Positions 16,272 to 25,472 are shown, counted from the first letter of the stretch. The stretch: 64,000 nucleotides of DNA from JBOFSQ01 sp051651625 (GCA_051651625.1 JBOFSQ010000022.1:81637-145636), one strand, 5' to 3'. Notes: generated by a model not told the origin, from the sequence alone. Made by a program: numbers and translations.

Positions 16272-17426
16272 TCACCGAATCACTTCGTTAGCGATGGTTT
16301 CGAGTTCCGCTTTGAGTTCTTCTTTCGACGGTAGGTAGAGCTGGTATTTTGAGGCGAAGATGTTTGCATCTTGCGGGAGAGTGAGTTCGACAAGGGCGTC
16401 GTTTTTGCGCGGACAGAGAACGATACCGATTGTTGATAGTTCGTCGGGCAATTTTACGAAGCGGTCGAAGTAGTTCACATACATCTGCATCTGTCCGAGG
16501 TCTTGGTGCGTGAGTTTTGTACGTTTGAGGTCAATCAAAACGTAGCAGCGCAGCAGGCGATTGTAGAAAACCAGATCAACAAAGAAGTGATCGTTGTCGA
16601 AGGTGAAGCGTTTCTGCCTCGCCTCAAAGAGAAAACCTTTGCCGAGTTCGAGCAGGAATGTTTCGAGTCGGTCGATGATGGCGGATTCGAGGTCGTCTTC
16701 GGAGTAGTGCGGGCGGTCTTCCAAACCGAGAAACTCCAAGACGAGCGGATTTTTGATGATGTCGGCGGCTTTCTCGACGACTTGCCCCTCGGTGGCGAGG
16801 CGGCGAACTTCGTCTTTGTCGCGGCTCAAGGCGAGACGCTGATAGAGCGAGCTATCAATTTGTCGGCGAAGCTCGCGGACGCTCCACTGATTCGCGGCGG
16901 CTTCGATTTCGTAGAAGCGTCGCTCGTCGGGCGAGTCGATGGTGAGCAGTTCAACATAGTGCGACCAGCCCAGCGTAAAACGGCGTGAAAGTGCCTGCAC
17001 CAATTCAACCGACGGTGTCGGTTGAATTGTTACCAGAGACGCGATTGCTGTCTGTTCGCCCAAATTCCGAAACAGTGCCTCGGAATTTGGCGTGACTTGG
17101 CTCTCGGCGAATTCAACAGACGGTGTCTGTTGAATTGGAAACGACAGTTGAAACTCACGGTAAAAAGTGCGGTAGAGGCGGAGGTATGTCGGGGAGATTC
17201 CCTTGATACCGAGCTTTTTCAGGCGTGTTGTCAGCAAGTCAACGAGACCCGCACCGTATGCCGCACGGTCGGTTCCTTCCTGCTCGAATTGGACGATGTA
17301 AAGTCCGAAGAGAAAGTTGCGAACGACGAGGTGCGTATCTACCGCGCGTGCGGCACGCGAACGCATCTCTTCATCTGTACGCTGACAGAGAACGACGAGT
17401 TGCTGAAAATCGAGCGAGGTGTTCAC
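16272..17426 (-). CDS. PDDEXK nuclease domain protein, YhcG/DUF1016 family
   Basis: 384 residues. The GTG start at 17426 has GGGAG 7 bases upstream. The N-terminal half is the helical DUF1016_N domain (RLKKLGIKGISPTYLRLYRT). The C-terminal half has the PD-(D/E)XK core FFVDLVFYNR followed by CYVLIDLKRTKL and MQMYVNYFD, as in YhcG nucleases. The family is common in defence islands and beside type I restriction systems; no restriction partner adjoins it here. Odd point: the sequence PTPSVE recurs with small changes three times (near residues 101, 137 and in between), from a short DNA repeat encoding it. Confidence 0.85.
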   Translation of the reverse strand: MNTSLDFQQLVVLCQRTDEEMRSRAARAVDTHLVVRNFLFGLYIVQFEQEGTDRAAYGAGLVDLLTTRLKKLGIKGISPTYLRLYRTFYREFQLSFPIQQTPSVEFAESQVTPNSEALFRNLGEQTAIASLVTIQPTPSVELVQALSRRFTLGWSHYVELLTIDSPDERRFYEIEAAANQWSVRELRRQIDSSLYQRLALSRDKDEVRRLATEGQVVEKAADIIKNPLVLEFLGLEDRPHYSEDDLESAIIDRLETFLLELGKGFLFEARQKRFTFDNDHFFVDLVFYNRLLRCYVLIDLKRTKLTHQDLGQMQMYVNYFDRFVKLPDELSTIGIVLCPRKNDALVELTLPQDANIFASKYQLYLPSKEELKAELETIANEVIR

Positions 17427-17534
17427 GGGCAGACTCCCATCTTTTCGAGGTGCTTTTGCCGCTGTTCAAGAGGGCGTGATTATACCCGCATCGCACTCTC
17501 CGCAAACGGGTAGTGTGAATTGCAGATGTGGACG

Positions 17535-18014
17535 TTAGCCGCGAGCAGGTGTGCTGTAGACCAAAAGTTCCTCACGATGTTGCTTCAGAAAGTCCCCCAC
17601 GCCTCGCAGACTCAAACCGGTTTCGACAACGACGTGACGGCCAGCGTGTTCAGCGACAAGCTCCGCGAAAAACGCAATCAGATCGTCGTGAGTGATGTCG
17701 TGACGGTAACATCGGAACAACAACTTCTTGCGTCGGTCGATAGCGTAGAGGACGTTCAAACAGAACATCGGGCAGTCGCACATTGCTTGGCCGCAACGCT
17801 GATTCGTCGCCAGCGGACAGAGTTTGACTTTCGCACGGTCTACGACGAAAGAAGTTGTCCGCTCGTCGAGCGAGTTGCAGTGGCCGTCCAAACGATTGCT
17901 GGTGGCTTTTGTGAGACTGGGATTGAGTCCGCCGCGATTCAAACGGCGGCGGATTGACTGAATGAGTTCCGCATGGACGATTTGCCGTGCAGCTTCGTGC
18001 CAGTCGTGGTCACA
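17535..18014 (-). pseudogene. Degenerate ORF of unknown origin beside the right direct repeat
   Basis: An open frame runs from just after a TAA at the edge of the 57-bp repeat to 17535, and reads as plausible protein (HDWHEAARQIVHAELIQSI, later FLKQHREELLVYS). It has no ATG; the first usable start is an internal TTG near residue 26. I do not recognise the family. The position directly downstream of the repeat, which at its other copy precedes DUF1257, suggests it was once expressed from that block and has lost its start. The rest of 17427-18327 holds only the repeat, a REP hairpin and a short C-terminal fragment. Confidence 0.35.
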
Positions 18015-18015
18015 T

Positions 18016-18072
18016 TAACCGCGCCGCCTCATATTTACATACCACGAAAATGGCTGGTTTTTAGATGGGGGG
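18016..18072. repeat. Right copy of the 57-bp imperfect direct repeat
   Basis: Same orientation as 2662-2718. Read on the minus strand it carries a TATGTA box and ATG-AGG-CGG but the short frame closes at a TAA after five codons, unlike the left copy where the frame runs on into DUF1257. Confidence 0.6.
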
Positions 18073-18099
18073 CAGCATTGAAGAATCCGCTACATCGTC

Positions 18100-18119
18100 A
18101 TTCCCGCGACGGCGGGAAT
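18100..18119. repeat. REP-like 20-bp palindrome, copy 1
   Basis: ATTCCCGC arms around a 4-base centre. Further copies with the same arms lie at 49626 and 49948, so this is a dispersed family, not part of the island itself. Confidence 0.7.
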
Positions 18120-18183
18120 CCAAACAACACGCATGGGGGGCTTTGGCAGTTTCTTTGGGCGCGGTAAAATTGTAGCTGCTTTG

Positions 18184-18313
18184 GGTTCCGATTCGCAAAT
18201 CGATTTTGGGGGAAAGTCTGACGAGCACCGCCTACTACGTCAACACCGTTGCGGGGAAGCGTGAACCGTTCACGCTGGAGCAAATCAAAAACGTGATGTC
18301 GGTTTTTTTCTAA
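18184..18313 (+). pseudogene. Short C-terminal gene fragment
   Basis: The frame ending at TAA 18311-18313 reads as coherent protein over about 40 codons (TAYYVNTVAGKREPFTLEQI) but has no start of its own, and the frame above it changes near 18200. I take it as the 3' remnant of a lost gene directly before the kinase. Family not recognised. Confidence 0.3.
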
Positions 18314-18327
18314 GAATGGAGATTTTT

Positions 18328-19680
18328 ATGACTGACTATTGTGTAGACGATATTATTGACAACCGTTTTCGCATCACGGGTGTTTGTAGCGAAAGTGGCG
18401 GAATGGGTAAAATTTATTTCGTAGAGGATGTCAAAATCAGTCATGGCTTTGACTTGGTTTTGAAGCTACTTTTGAGTGAATACACGCATTGTCCTGATAC
18501 AGTCAATCGCTTTCGCAGAGAAGTTCGTATTCTTGAGAAATTTCGCGGTAATTCGCGTGTTGTCCAAATACTAGCGGCAAACACAGAATGTCATACGCCG
18601 TATTTTGTAATGAAATACCATCCTGAAGGCGATGTTTCAAAACTCCAATCAAGAATAGCATCGGATATTCCATTCCAAGAAAAAAAGTTTTGCGATATGA
18701 TTGATGCTGTTAACGAGCTGCATGTTGAAAAGGTATTTCATCGCGACATCAAGCCTGCCAATTTTTTAGTAAGCGGTGATTCGGTTGTAGTATCAGATGT
18801 TGGACTTGCTGTACACGTCGATTCTAACCTTACAAGATGCACATCGACGACTGACTGCTGTGGGACTTATGATTTTCTTCCGCCAGAATTTCTCAAAGGC
18901 GGATTTAAGAGTGCATGCGCTGCCTCCGACATTTTCATGCTAGGAAAGACCTTTTATGCTTTGCTAACAAATGGTAGTCCAAGATACATAACAAGAGATG
19001 GTGTTGACGCCGGGTTATGGTGGGTAATTGAAAGAGCATGCGAGATAAACATAAGCAAACGTTTTCAATCATTGCCAGAATTTAAACAAGCTCTTGTGCA
19101 GGCGTACGACATTTTGTTAAAACGAAATGACGGATTGCAAAGTTGTCGTGCAATGCTTGAATCAATCAATGCAAACGCTATAAATAATGGGCAGTACGAA
19201 AGCAATAAAGTTGAAGAGTTTGTCAATCAAGCATGCACGCTTGATACACAAGATCGCAATTCTTTATTCCTACTATTGAATTGCGTTTTCTTTAGCATTC
19301 TCGCACAACGCCCTTTCAATCGTGTCCGTAAAGCATTTCTTCAAAAATATGCTGAAATGGTTGAACATGGGGACTATGGCTGGTCATTTGCGGAAACAAT
19401 CGCGAATAATGTATACCAAATTTTCATGTCAAACGATGCGGCGGATGAAGAAAAAGCCTACGGATTGGACTTGGCAATACACGCTGCTATTGCACAAAAC
19501 CGCTTTGCCGCGATGAATACCTGTGAACAAATGATAGTATCAATTTCTGAAGATAGTTTAGCCGCTGAAATGGTGCCGGTTCTCCATAAATATGAATCGT
19601 CTTTTCTGGACGGTATTGAGCTGGTTCGGTGTACCAATGACACGATTCGCCAAACTCTCAGAAAGATTAGGGCAGATTGA
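18328..19680 (+). CDS. Hanks-type Ser/Thr protein kinase with helical C-terminus
   Basis: 450 residues from ATG 18328 (GGAG 6 bases upstream; the ATG at 18316 has no site). It has a glycine loop (GVCSESGGMGKIYF), an invariant lysine in LVLKLL near residue 46, a catalytic loop HRDIKPANFL at 138-147 and PPEF. The metal-binding DFG is DVG (157-159), tolerated in some active kinases. After the kinase domain (~residue 260) come ~190 helical residues with no known motif; there is no transmembrane segment and no PASTA repeats. AT-rich codon use differs from the GC-richer chromosome. No phosphatase or obvious substrate adjoins it; its place in the island suggests a signalling or abortive role. Confidence 0.8.
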   Translation: MTDYCVDDIIDNRFRITGVCSESGGMGKIYFVEDVKISHGFDLVLKLLLSEYTHCPDTVNRFRREVRILEKFRGNSRVVQILAANTECHTPYFVMKYHPEGDVSKLQSRIASDIPFQEKKFCDMIDAVNELHVEKVFHRDIKPANFLVSGDSVVVSDVGLAVHVDSNLTRCTSTTDCCGTYDFLPPEFLKGGFKSACAASDIFMLGKTFYALLTNGSPRYITRDGVDAGLWWVIERACEINISKRFQSLPEFKQALVQAYDILLKRNDGLQSCRAMLESINANAINNGQYESNKVEEFVNQACTLDTQDRNSLFLLLNCVFFSILAQRPFNRVRKAFLQKYAEMVEHGDYGWSFAETIANNVYQIFMSNDAADEEKAYGLDLAIHAAIAQNRFAAMNTCEQMIVSISEDSLAAEMVPVLHKYESSFLDGIELVRCTNDTIRQTLRKIRAD

Positions 19681-19878
19681 TCTACATGGCGATTCAAAAC
19701 AGCACTTTGCCAATGTTGTTACGCGCTATCGCGCATTCTTGGGCGAGGAGTTTTAGTTGCGGCGCGGTGGTACTGGGCGATAATAGCGGTCACGGTATCA
19801 TGTCTGTGGCAGTGGGGATTTGTGCCGACGAACCGTTACTCCCAAGAAAAAATCACCAAGCCCAAGCAGGATTCCGTT

Positions 19879-21780
19879 ATGGCAAAACGTAAAGCCAAAG
19901 AGCAAAAGAGTGTTAGCGTCGGGCCCGTTAAAGGTGACTTCATTCCGCCCCCGCAAGAATGCGAAGACGATGACGAACAAGTCGATCCGTTGCCGCGACA
20001 AGAAGCGTTTTGGAGTCCGCCGAAGCGGTTTGGTTCCGTCCCCGTAGAAAAAGAGCCGCTCGGATGGGACAAAACAAAAGGATTCTACAAACTCTTTCCG
20101 CGTGTCGCGTTGCCATTCCAAGTCGTAGAACGGGTCACGTTTGCCCATCCGCAACTCGAACCAAATCGTCTCTTCTGGGGTGACAACCTACACGTCATGC
20201 GGCAACTCCCTACCGAAAGCATCGACCTCATCTACATCGACCCGCCCTTCTTCTCCGGACGAAACTACAACATCATCTTCGGCGATAAAAACGAACTCCG
20301 CTCATTCTCCGACATCTGGGAAGGAGGTATGCCCGGATACCTGATCTGGCTCAACGCAAGACTATGCGAAATGAAAAGACTCCTCAAAAAAACTGGAAGC
20401 ATCTATGTCCACTGCGATTGGCACGCAAGCCACTATATCAAAGTAGAGATGGATAAGATTTTTGGACACGCGAATTTTCTCAACGAAATAGTATGGACCT
20501 ACACGTCGGGCGGGGTTGCAAAACAGTGGTTTGGTAGAAAGCATGATGTTCTCCTATTGTATGCCCGCTCTGCCGGTGCGCACCATCTAGCATTGCCGCA
20601 AGAAAAGTCGTACACCAAGACATTGCCGGAACCACACACGGATAGTGGACAACGTCTTGGCATAAAGCGTGATGAGGTCTGCGACTTGTGCGAGAATTGA
20701 AGCCCCGGACAAAAGTATCGCATGGTTTCAATGCGCGATGTGTGGACTGATCTGAGAAGTTTATTCAGAAACGACGCGGAAATGATCGGTTATCCAACAC
20801 AGAAACCAGAGCGGCTTCTTGAGCGAGTCATAACTGCATCTTGTCCAGCCGGTGGTATTGTTGCCGATTTCTTCACGGGTGGCGGCACAACCGCCGCAGT
20901 GGCACAACGTCTCAATCGTCGCTGGATTGCGTGCGATCAATCTCGTGTAGCGGTGGCTGTTACTGCAGACCGAATCACGCGACAGATCGAGGAACAAACG
21001 GACAAGCTGTTTCCCGTTCCACCGTGTCCCGATTTTACGATAGAGCATTGGGGCGTGTATGAAGCGCGGCGTTTATCGAGTGCTCCGAACGAGCATTTTC
21101 GCGAGTTTGTGTTGCGTGCATTTGGCGCGGTTGCGGAGACGCACGATGCAGGGATTCACGGTTACAAGAACAGTCTTCCAGTTTGGGTTGGCGAGGCGAA
21201 TCAGAAGAAATCTGTGACTGCCGACGATGTGAAAGCGTTCGCTGGTGCCATTCGCAAGACGCTGCGTTATCAGAACGACAATCTGCGTTCTGGAATTGTG
21301 TTGGGGTGGGCGTTTCAGCGCGACGCGATAGAAGCGGCAGATCAACTTGAACGAAAAAAAGGCGTCTCGATTGACTTCATTCGTTTGGACATGGTTCGGA
21401 TCGACTCTCCTCGATTCCGCGAACACGTTGCGGCCCTTTCGACCGACTACGCAGATTACGAAAACTTTCTAACGTTTGTGCAGCCACCGCAAGTCGAGGT
21501 AGGTTACAAGCGGATTGCGGTTAGGAAATATGAGTTCGACGTTAACGAAACGATTGTTTTGAACTCTGGCGCGAAAATCATTAACGTGCAGTGGGACTTC
21601 AACTATGGCGAACACTTCCGCAGCACGTCCGGCTATTCCTACGTTCGTGGGAATAGAAACGAGGTGGCGTTGCAGGTGGAGTATGTGTTTCCTAACGCTG
21701 GCACCCGATGCATCGCTTGCAAGGTGCAAGACGATATGGGCGGCGAAGGAATGAAAACGATTGTGGTGGAGGTTTCGTAG
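19879..21780 (+). pseudogene. Beta-class DNA methyltransferase (type III Mod-like), one in-frame TGA
   Basis: 634 codons in one frame except for a TGA at 20698-20700 (codon 274). Before it: LFWGDNLHVMRQLP and the motif IV tetrad DPPF at residues 121-124. After it, still in frame: DVWTDLRSL, GYPTQKPERLLERVI and motif I DFFTGGGTT at ~330. Motif IV before I is the beta class, making N6-methyladenine or N4-methylcytosine. The C-terminus ends in a PKD-like stretch. The TGA falls where a Trp codon (TGG) would fit: it may be a recent nonsense mutation, read-through or two separately made halves (second ATG at 20722, poor ribosome site). Start has AGGA 7 bases upstream. Confidence 0.8.
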
Positions 21781-21782
21781 CG

Positions 21783-23816
21783 ATTATATTTAATCAATTT
21801 CTAGCGTACGAGAGTGCGTTTCTTGACTGGCGGCGTGATGGCATGCCGAACATCAGCGACCTCTCCTACCAGTATATCAACTTTCTGACCGATCCCAACG
21901 ACGACCAAGCGGCAAGACCGGGGACGCTTTGGACGCATCAGTGGGAAGCGTTTCTGCGCGTGGTCTACGCCTGCGATGTTCTTGGAAGCCAGCACATTGG
22001 GAGCAATGGTTTGTTGCTCAACATTGTCACCGGTGGTGGCAAGACGGCACTCATTGCGGCGATTATCGCTTGGCTTCGCATAGCGCACGACGTTGAGAAG
22101 TTCGTATTGATTTGTCCCAATTTGATTTTCCGCGACCGGTTGGAAGACGACTTCACCGCTGGTAAAGTATTCATCGACCGCGACTTGCTCCCGCGCGGAC
22201 AGCATCCACAACCGCAAGACTTTGCCTTGACTGTACTCGGCAGCGGGAAGCAAGGCGGCTGGGCGGATTTACTCGGTGCCAGCATAATCTTGGGGAACAT
22301 CCACCAATTTTATATCAGCAATCACAGTGGACAGAGCAATTTGTCGGCACTGATGACTGGACCACGCTTTGCGATATTCAACGACGAAGCCCACAACTCT
22401 CCCGCACCGGAATACGACGCGACACTCAAACGCATGCGAGAGAACTGTGCATTTCGTTTGGATACTACCGCCACTCCCGACCGCGCCGACGGACAAGCTC
22501 CCGACAGCGAGATGATTTACGAATACAACATCAATGACGCACTTGCAGATAGTGTTGTCAAAACTCCTGTCGTCTATCAACCTGACATAAAGACGGTGCA
22601 GTTGACTTACACCGATGCGCGAACAGGCAAGAGATGCAGTGTTGAAGATATTAACTGGGACGAAGTAGACCAGCGCGGCCTCAACGCGACACAATGGGTC
22701 ACTGATGATGAGCCGATGCGTCAACAGATGGCGATAGCACTCACACGCCTGAAAGAGCAAGAACGGCGGGCACAAAATCGGTATCATCCGATTCTGTTTG
22801 TAGTTGCGGTGTGCAAAAAAGATGCGGAGCGTGCGATGCAAACGCTCGAACAGTATTTCAAGGTCAAGTCCCTTCTTGTCACCGAAGACAGCGAAGATGA
22901 CGCGCGACAACAAGCCCGCGAGTTAGGGCGTCAGCAAAAGGGGCACACTCCTTACAAAGCGGTGGTGAGCGTGTTGATGTTGCGTGAAGGGTGGGACGTG
23001 CCGGAAGTGGGCGTGATTCTGTTGCTTCGCAAGTTTGGCAGCACGGTTTACGGCCAGCAAGTTGTGGGACGTGGTTTGCGGCGAGTGCGAGTGAAAGGCG
23101 TTGCGCCGGACGAGCCGCAAATCTGCGCCATCGTAGACCATCCGAAACTTGACCATCAGTGGCTTTGGGATATTTTCAATGCAAAAAAACGTACAGGCGT
23201 TTTGATTGATCAAGAGTTCGACGAGACCGAAGACTTGCCGCCACCGCCTCCGAAGCAAGAGATTGTCAATCACGATAACGTCATTGAAGTACCGCCGAAG
23301 TTGGCATTGTTAGACGATGCTGGCGAGTTTGAGTTTGACTACATTCCTCCGCCACCTGAACCGGTGCAAAACTGGCGAGAGTTGATGGCGGCATTCACCT
23401 ACGATCCTCTTGCGATTGAAATTACCAAAGTGACTATTAGCGGTGTTAGTGGACGAGAGCTTGGCGGTGAGAGGTGGGTGTCTATCGACTCTGCTCCTGA
23501 TGCGATGTCGCAAGATGTTGTACTGCCTACGATCAGCGATCAAGACCTGCGTGATGCTGTTAAACAAGCATTGCTGGAAGTGTCCGAAAATCTCACTATT
23601 GATGCTGGTTACGCCCGCGACTCTATTGGTGCTGTTTATAGTGCATTGCTTCATCACGTCCGTGCCAAGTTCCTCAAAGATCAATCGCTTGGTTTTGCCA
23701 GTCGTGAGGATGTGGAGTTTGCGTGGAAAATGCTGCGGCAGGTGCGAGCGAATGTTTTGGAAATCCCCGGACTCATTGCAGGAATGATTGATTATGGCGA
23801 CCAGCAAACGTGTTGA
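21783..23816 (+). CDS. DEAD/DEAH helicase, type III Res-like
   Basis: About 678 residues. Walker A is VTGGGKTAL, then NDEAHNS (DEAH box), a TTATPDR motif III and QQVVGRGLRR (motif VI), as in Res subunits of type III systems. No nuclease domain follows the helicase; the next gene supplies one. The start is unclear: GGAGG at 21768-21772 precedes an ATT at 21783 by 10 bases, the first ATG is at 21843, and the open frame extends back to 21708 inside the methyltransferase. I chose 21783 because FLAYESAFLDWRRDGMP looks like part of the protein. It partners the methyltransferase. Confidence 0.75.
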   Translation: MIFNQFLAYESAFLDWRRDGMPNISDLSYQYINFLTDPNDDQAARPGTLWTHQWEAFLRVVYACDVLGSQHIGSNGLLLNIVTGGGKTALIAAIIAWLRIAHDVEKFVLICPNLIFRDRLEDDFTAGKVFIDRDLLPRGQHPQPQDFALTVLGSGKQGGWADLLGASIILGNIHQFYISNHSGQSNLSALMTGPRFAIFNDEAHNSPAPEYDATLKRMRENCAFRLDTTATPDRADGQAPDSEMIYEYNINDALADSVVKTPVVYQPDIKTVQLTYTDARTGKRCSVEDINWDEVDQRGLNATQWVTDDEPMRQQMAIALTRLKEQERRAQNRYHPILFVVAVCKKDAERAMQTLEQYFKVKSLLVTEDSEDDARQQARELGRQQKGHTPYKAVVSVLMLREGWDVPEVGVILLLRKFGSTVYGQQVVGRGLRRVRVKGVAPDEPQICAIVDHPKLDHQWLWDIFNAKKRTGVLIDQEFDETEDLPPPPPKQEIVNHDNVIEVPPKLALLDDAGEFEFDYIPPPPEPVQNWRELMAAFTYDPLAIEITKVTISGVSGRELGGERWVSIDSAPDAMSQDVVLPTISDQDLRDAVKQALLEVSENLTIDAGYARDSIGAVYSALLHHVRAKFLKDQSLGFASREDVEFAWKMLRQVRANVLEIPGLIAGMIDYGDQQTC

Positions 23817-24144
23817 ACGAGCGAATCCACAAAAAAGCCCGTGGAACTTTGAGAAGTGCGATAGCATTCTCGAATGGCAGATGGCGAACCGGCTAGAAAA
23901 CGACCCCACCGTAGTCAAGTGGATGAAGCGTCACGGTGTCACGATTCCTTGGATTGATGTTCAAGGGCACCAGCGACGCTACGTCCCTGACTTCTTGGTT
24001 GAATACTCCGACGGGAGCAAAATCATCATTGAAGTCAAAGACCCAACTCGCCTCGATTCCGACGACGTGAAGCGTAAACGTTCCGCTGCAGAACTCTGGT
24101 GCAAACAGCGCGGAATGACCTATCGCATCGAAACGATGTGGTGA
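23794..24144 (+). CDS. TnsA-like PD-(D/E)XK endonuclease subunit
   Basis: 116 residues overlapping the end of the helicase gene by 23 bases. The core RYVPDFLVEYSDGSKIIIEV then KD is a textbook PD-(D/E)XK motif (D, then E-V-K), and the fold type is TnsA/Vsr-like. From context it supplies the cutting activity absent from the helicase, making a three-gene methyltransferase-helicase-nuclease set. Start ATG 23794 with AGGA 10 bases upstream; a TTG at 23788 is in frame. Its stop lies only 9 bases from the 3' end of the convergent integrase. Confidence 0.8.
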   Translation: MATSKRVERANPQKSPWNFEKCDSILEWQMANRLENDPTVVKWMKRHGVTIPWIDVQGHQRRYVPDFLVEYSDGSKIIIEVKDPTRLDSDDVKRKRSAAELWCKQRGMTYRIETMW

Positions 24145-24153
24145 CGTCTATAT

Positions 24154-25200
24154 TCAAACAGAATGCGATCTCGATTTGCGAATCTGGTGTGGGAACCAAT
24201 GCGGTATGTTTGCGCGTTTACAGGCTCGAAGTATGGCGTTGCGATATGAATCACGGCGGTATTTGTCGCCGGGTGATTTCTTCGGGTTTTCTTTCGCACG
24301 GTTCTGTTGTGATGGCTGCACCTTCGTTCTACGCTCTGCTCGCCGCTTTGCTTTATGCTTTGCAAGCGAATCTTTCGGACTGAACAGATAACGTTCGGTA
24401 TCGTCGCCGACGCTTTCGAGATACGGACGCAAAATCTCCTGACAGTGTGGGCCAAAAAAGATAACCCGCTCCTTACCACGCCAAGCCCCTTTGTGGACTT
24501 TGGGACTGTATCGCCATACATCGCGCGACATGTCAATATCGCAGGCACGGAGCTGCAACATCTCACTTGACCGCATCCCGCTGTGCATCTGGAATTGAAC
24601 GAGGTCGGCGACAACGGAAGGGAGATGTGGCAATGTCTTTTCGACAATATCGAGGGGAACTGGACGTACTTTCTTGCTGGCCTTGACCGTACTATGCCCA
24701 GCACGAATCCCCATAACTGCTTGTAACGCTTGTGAAACCGATGGGGGGCACAGTTCGTTTTCTACGGCCCATCGGAAGCAAGCGCGGATGATGTCGATCC
24801 GCGTGTTAATCGTCGCCCGCGCCAGTCCTTGGGTGATGAGACGTTCTCGCAACCGCTTCAGTGCCAGTGGGCCAAACTGGCTCGGCTTGTCTTTACCGTG
24901 AACGTCGAGCAGCAACTGGATCGCACTCTTGTACCGGCCATAACTGCCGGTATCGTTGGTGTTTCGTTCAAACCGCTGCTTCACTTCAAGTAGAAACTCG
25001 ACGGCGATTTCCTCAATGGTCAGCTCGGATGCGGGAGAACGCACCGGCGAGGCGGGTTGCTCCCGAAGATAATCAGCGAGCAGTAAGCGGGCTTGCACCT
25101 TGGCTTCAGCCTTGTCCTTACCGAGATAATGATCCTTCCCGGCGACACGGATGAAAAAGTAGCCTTTGGTGTGCAGGCGGAGAGACGGAAGACGTGACAC
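24154..25200 (-). pseudogene. Tyrosine recombinase (phage integrase family), 3'-truncated
   Basis: 348 codons. Start GTG at 25200 has a perfect GGGAGG 6 bases upstream. It has a SAM-like N-terminal domain (ELTIEEIAVEFLLEVKQR) and a catalytic domain with GMRSSEM (first Arg, ~210) and WFPHQIRKS (His-x-x-Arg, ~336). After it the frame ends at once in RSHSV: the ~50-60 residues with the second His and the nucleophilic Tyr are absent. The 3' end abuts the TnsA-like gene by 9 bases, so the loss probably came with insertion or deletion at that junction. It is expected to be inactive. It lies 165 bases from tRNA-Ala, a usual attachment target. Confidence 0.8.
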
Positions 25201-25265
25201 GGAATACCTCCCTTTGGTCAAGAGAAACGACACCCCTTTTCACCCCTTTTTATCGGGATTTGGGT

Positions 25266-25294
25266 GTAAAACACCCCCGAAAAGGGTGTTTTAC
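25266..25294. terminator. Hairpin between integrase and tRNA-Ala
   Basis: An 11-bp perfect stem (GTAAAACACCC and its complement) around a 7-base loop. It stands downstream of tRNA-Ala on the minus strand and upstream of the integrase start. It could end tRNA transcription or act as a control site for the integrase; there is no long T run. Confidence 0.45.
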
Positions 25295-25365
25295 GCGTCA
25301 CTTTCGACCATCGAAAGGCAAGGTGAAATCCTTGCGGAGCCTATAATTTACAGTGTTTTAACAAT

Positions 25366-25438
25366 TGGAGCTAGACGGGCTCGAACCGACGACCTCCGCG
25401 TTGCAAACGCGGCGCTCTCCCAACTGAGCTATAGCCCC
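25366..25438 (-). tRNA. tRNA-Ala (anticodon TGC)
   Basis: A 73-base cloverleaf on the minus strand: acceptor GGGGCTA pairing with TAGCTCC (one G-U), D arm GCTCAGTTGGGAGAGC, anticodon stem CCGCG/CGCGG with loop TTTGCAA (TGC, alanine), T loop TTCGAGC. The T stem shows one T-T mismatch at 50-64. CCA is not encoded. Its 3' end faces the integrase, so it may be the island's attachment site. Confidence 0.95.
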
Positions 25439-25472
25439 AAAAAATCAGAATCAGAGTGACAACCTTTTCACG

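Noticed and set aside
18100..18119. Attachment-site reading of the REP-like palindrome
   Set aside because: The same sequence occurs at 49626 and 49948, far from any recombinase.
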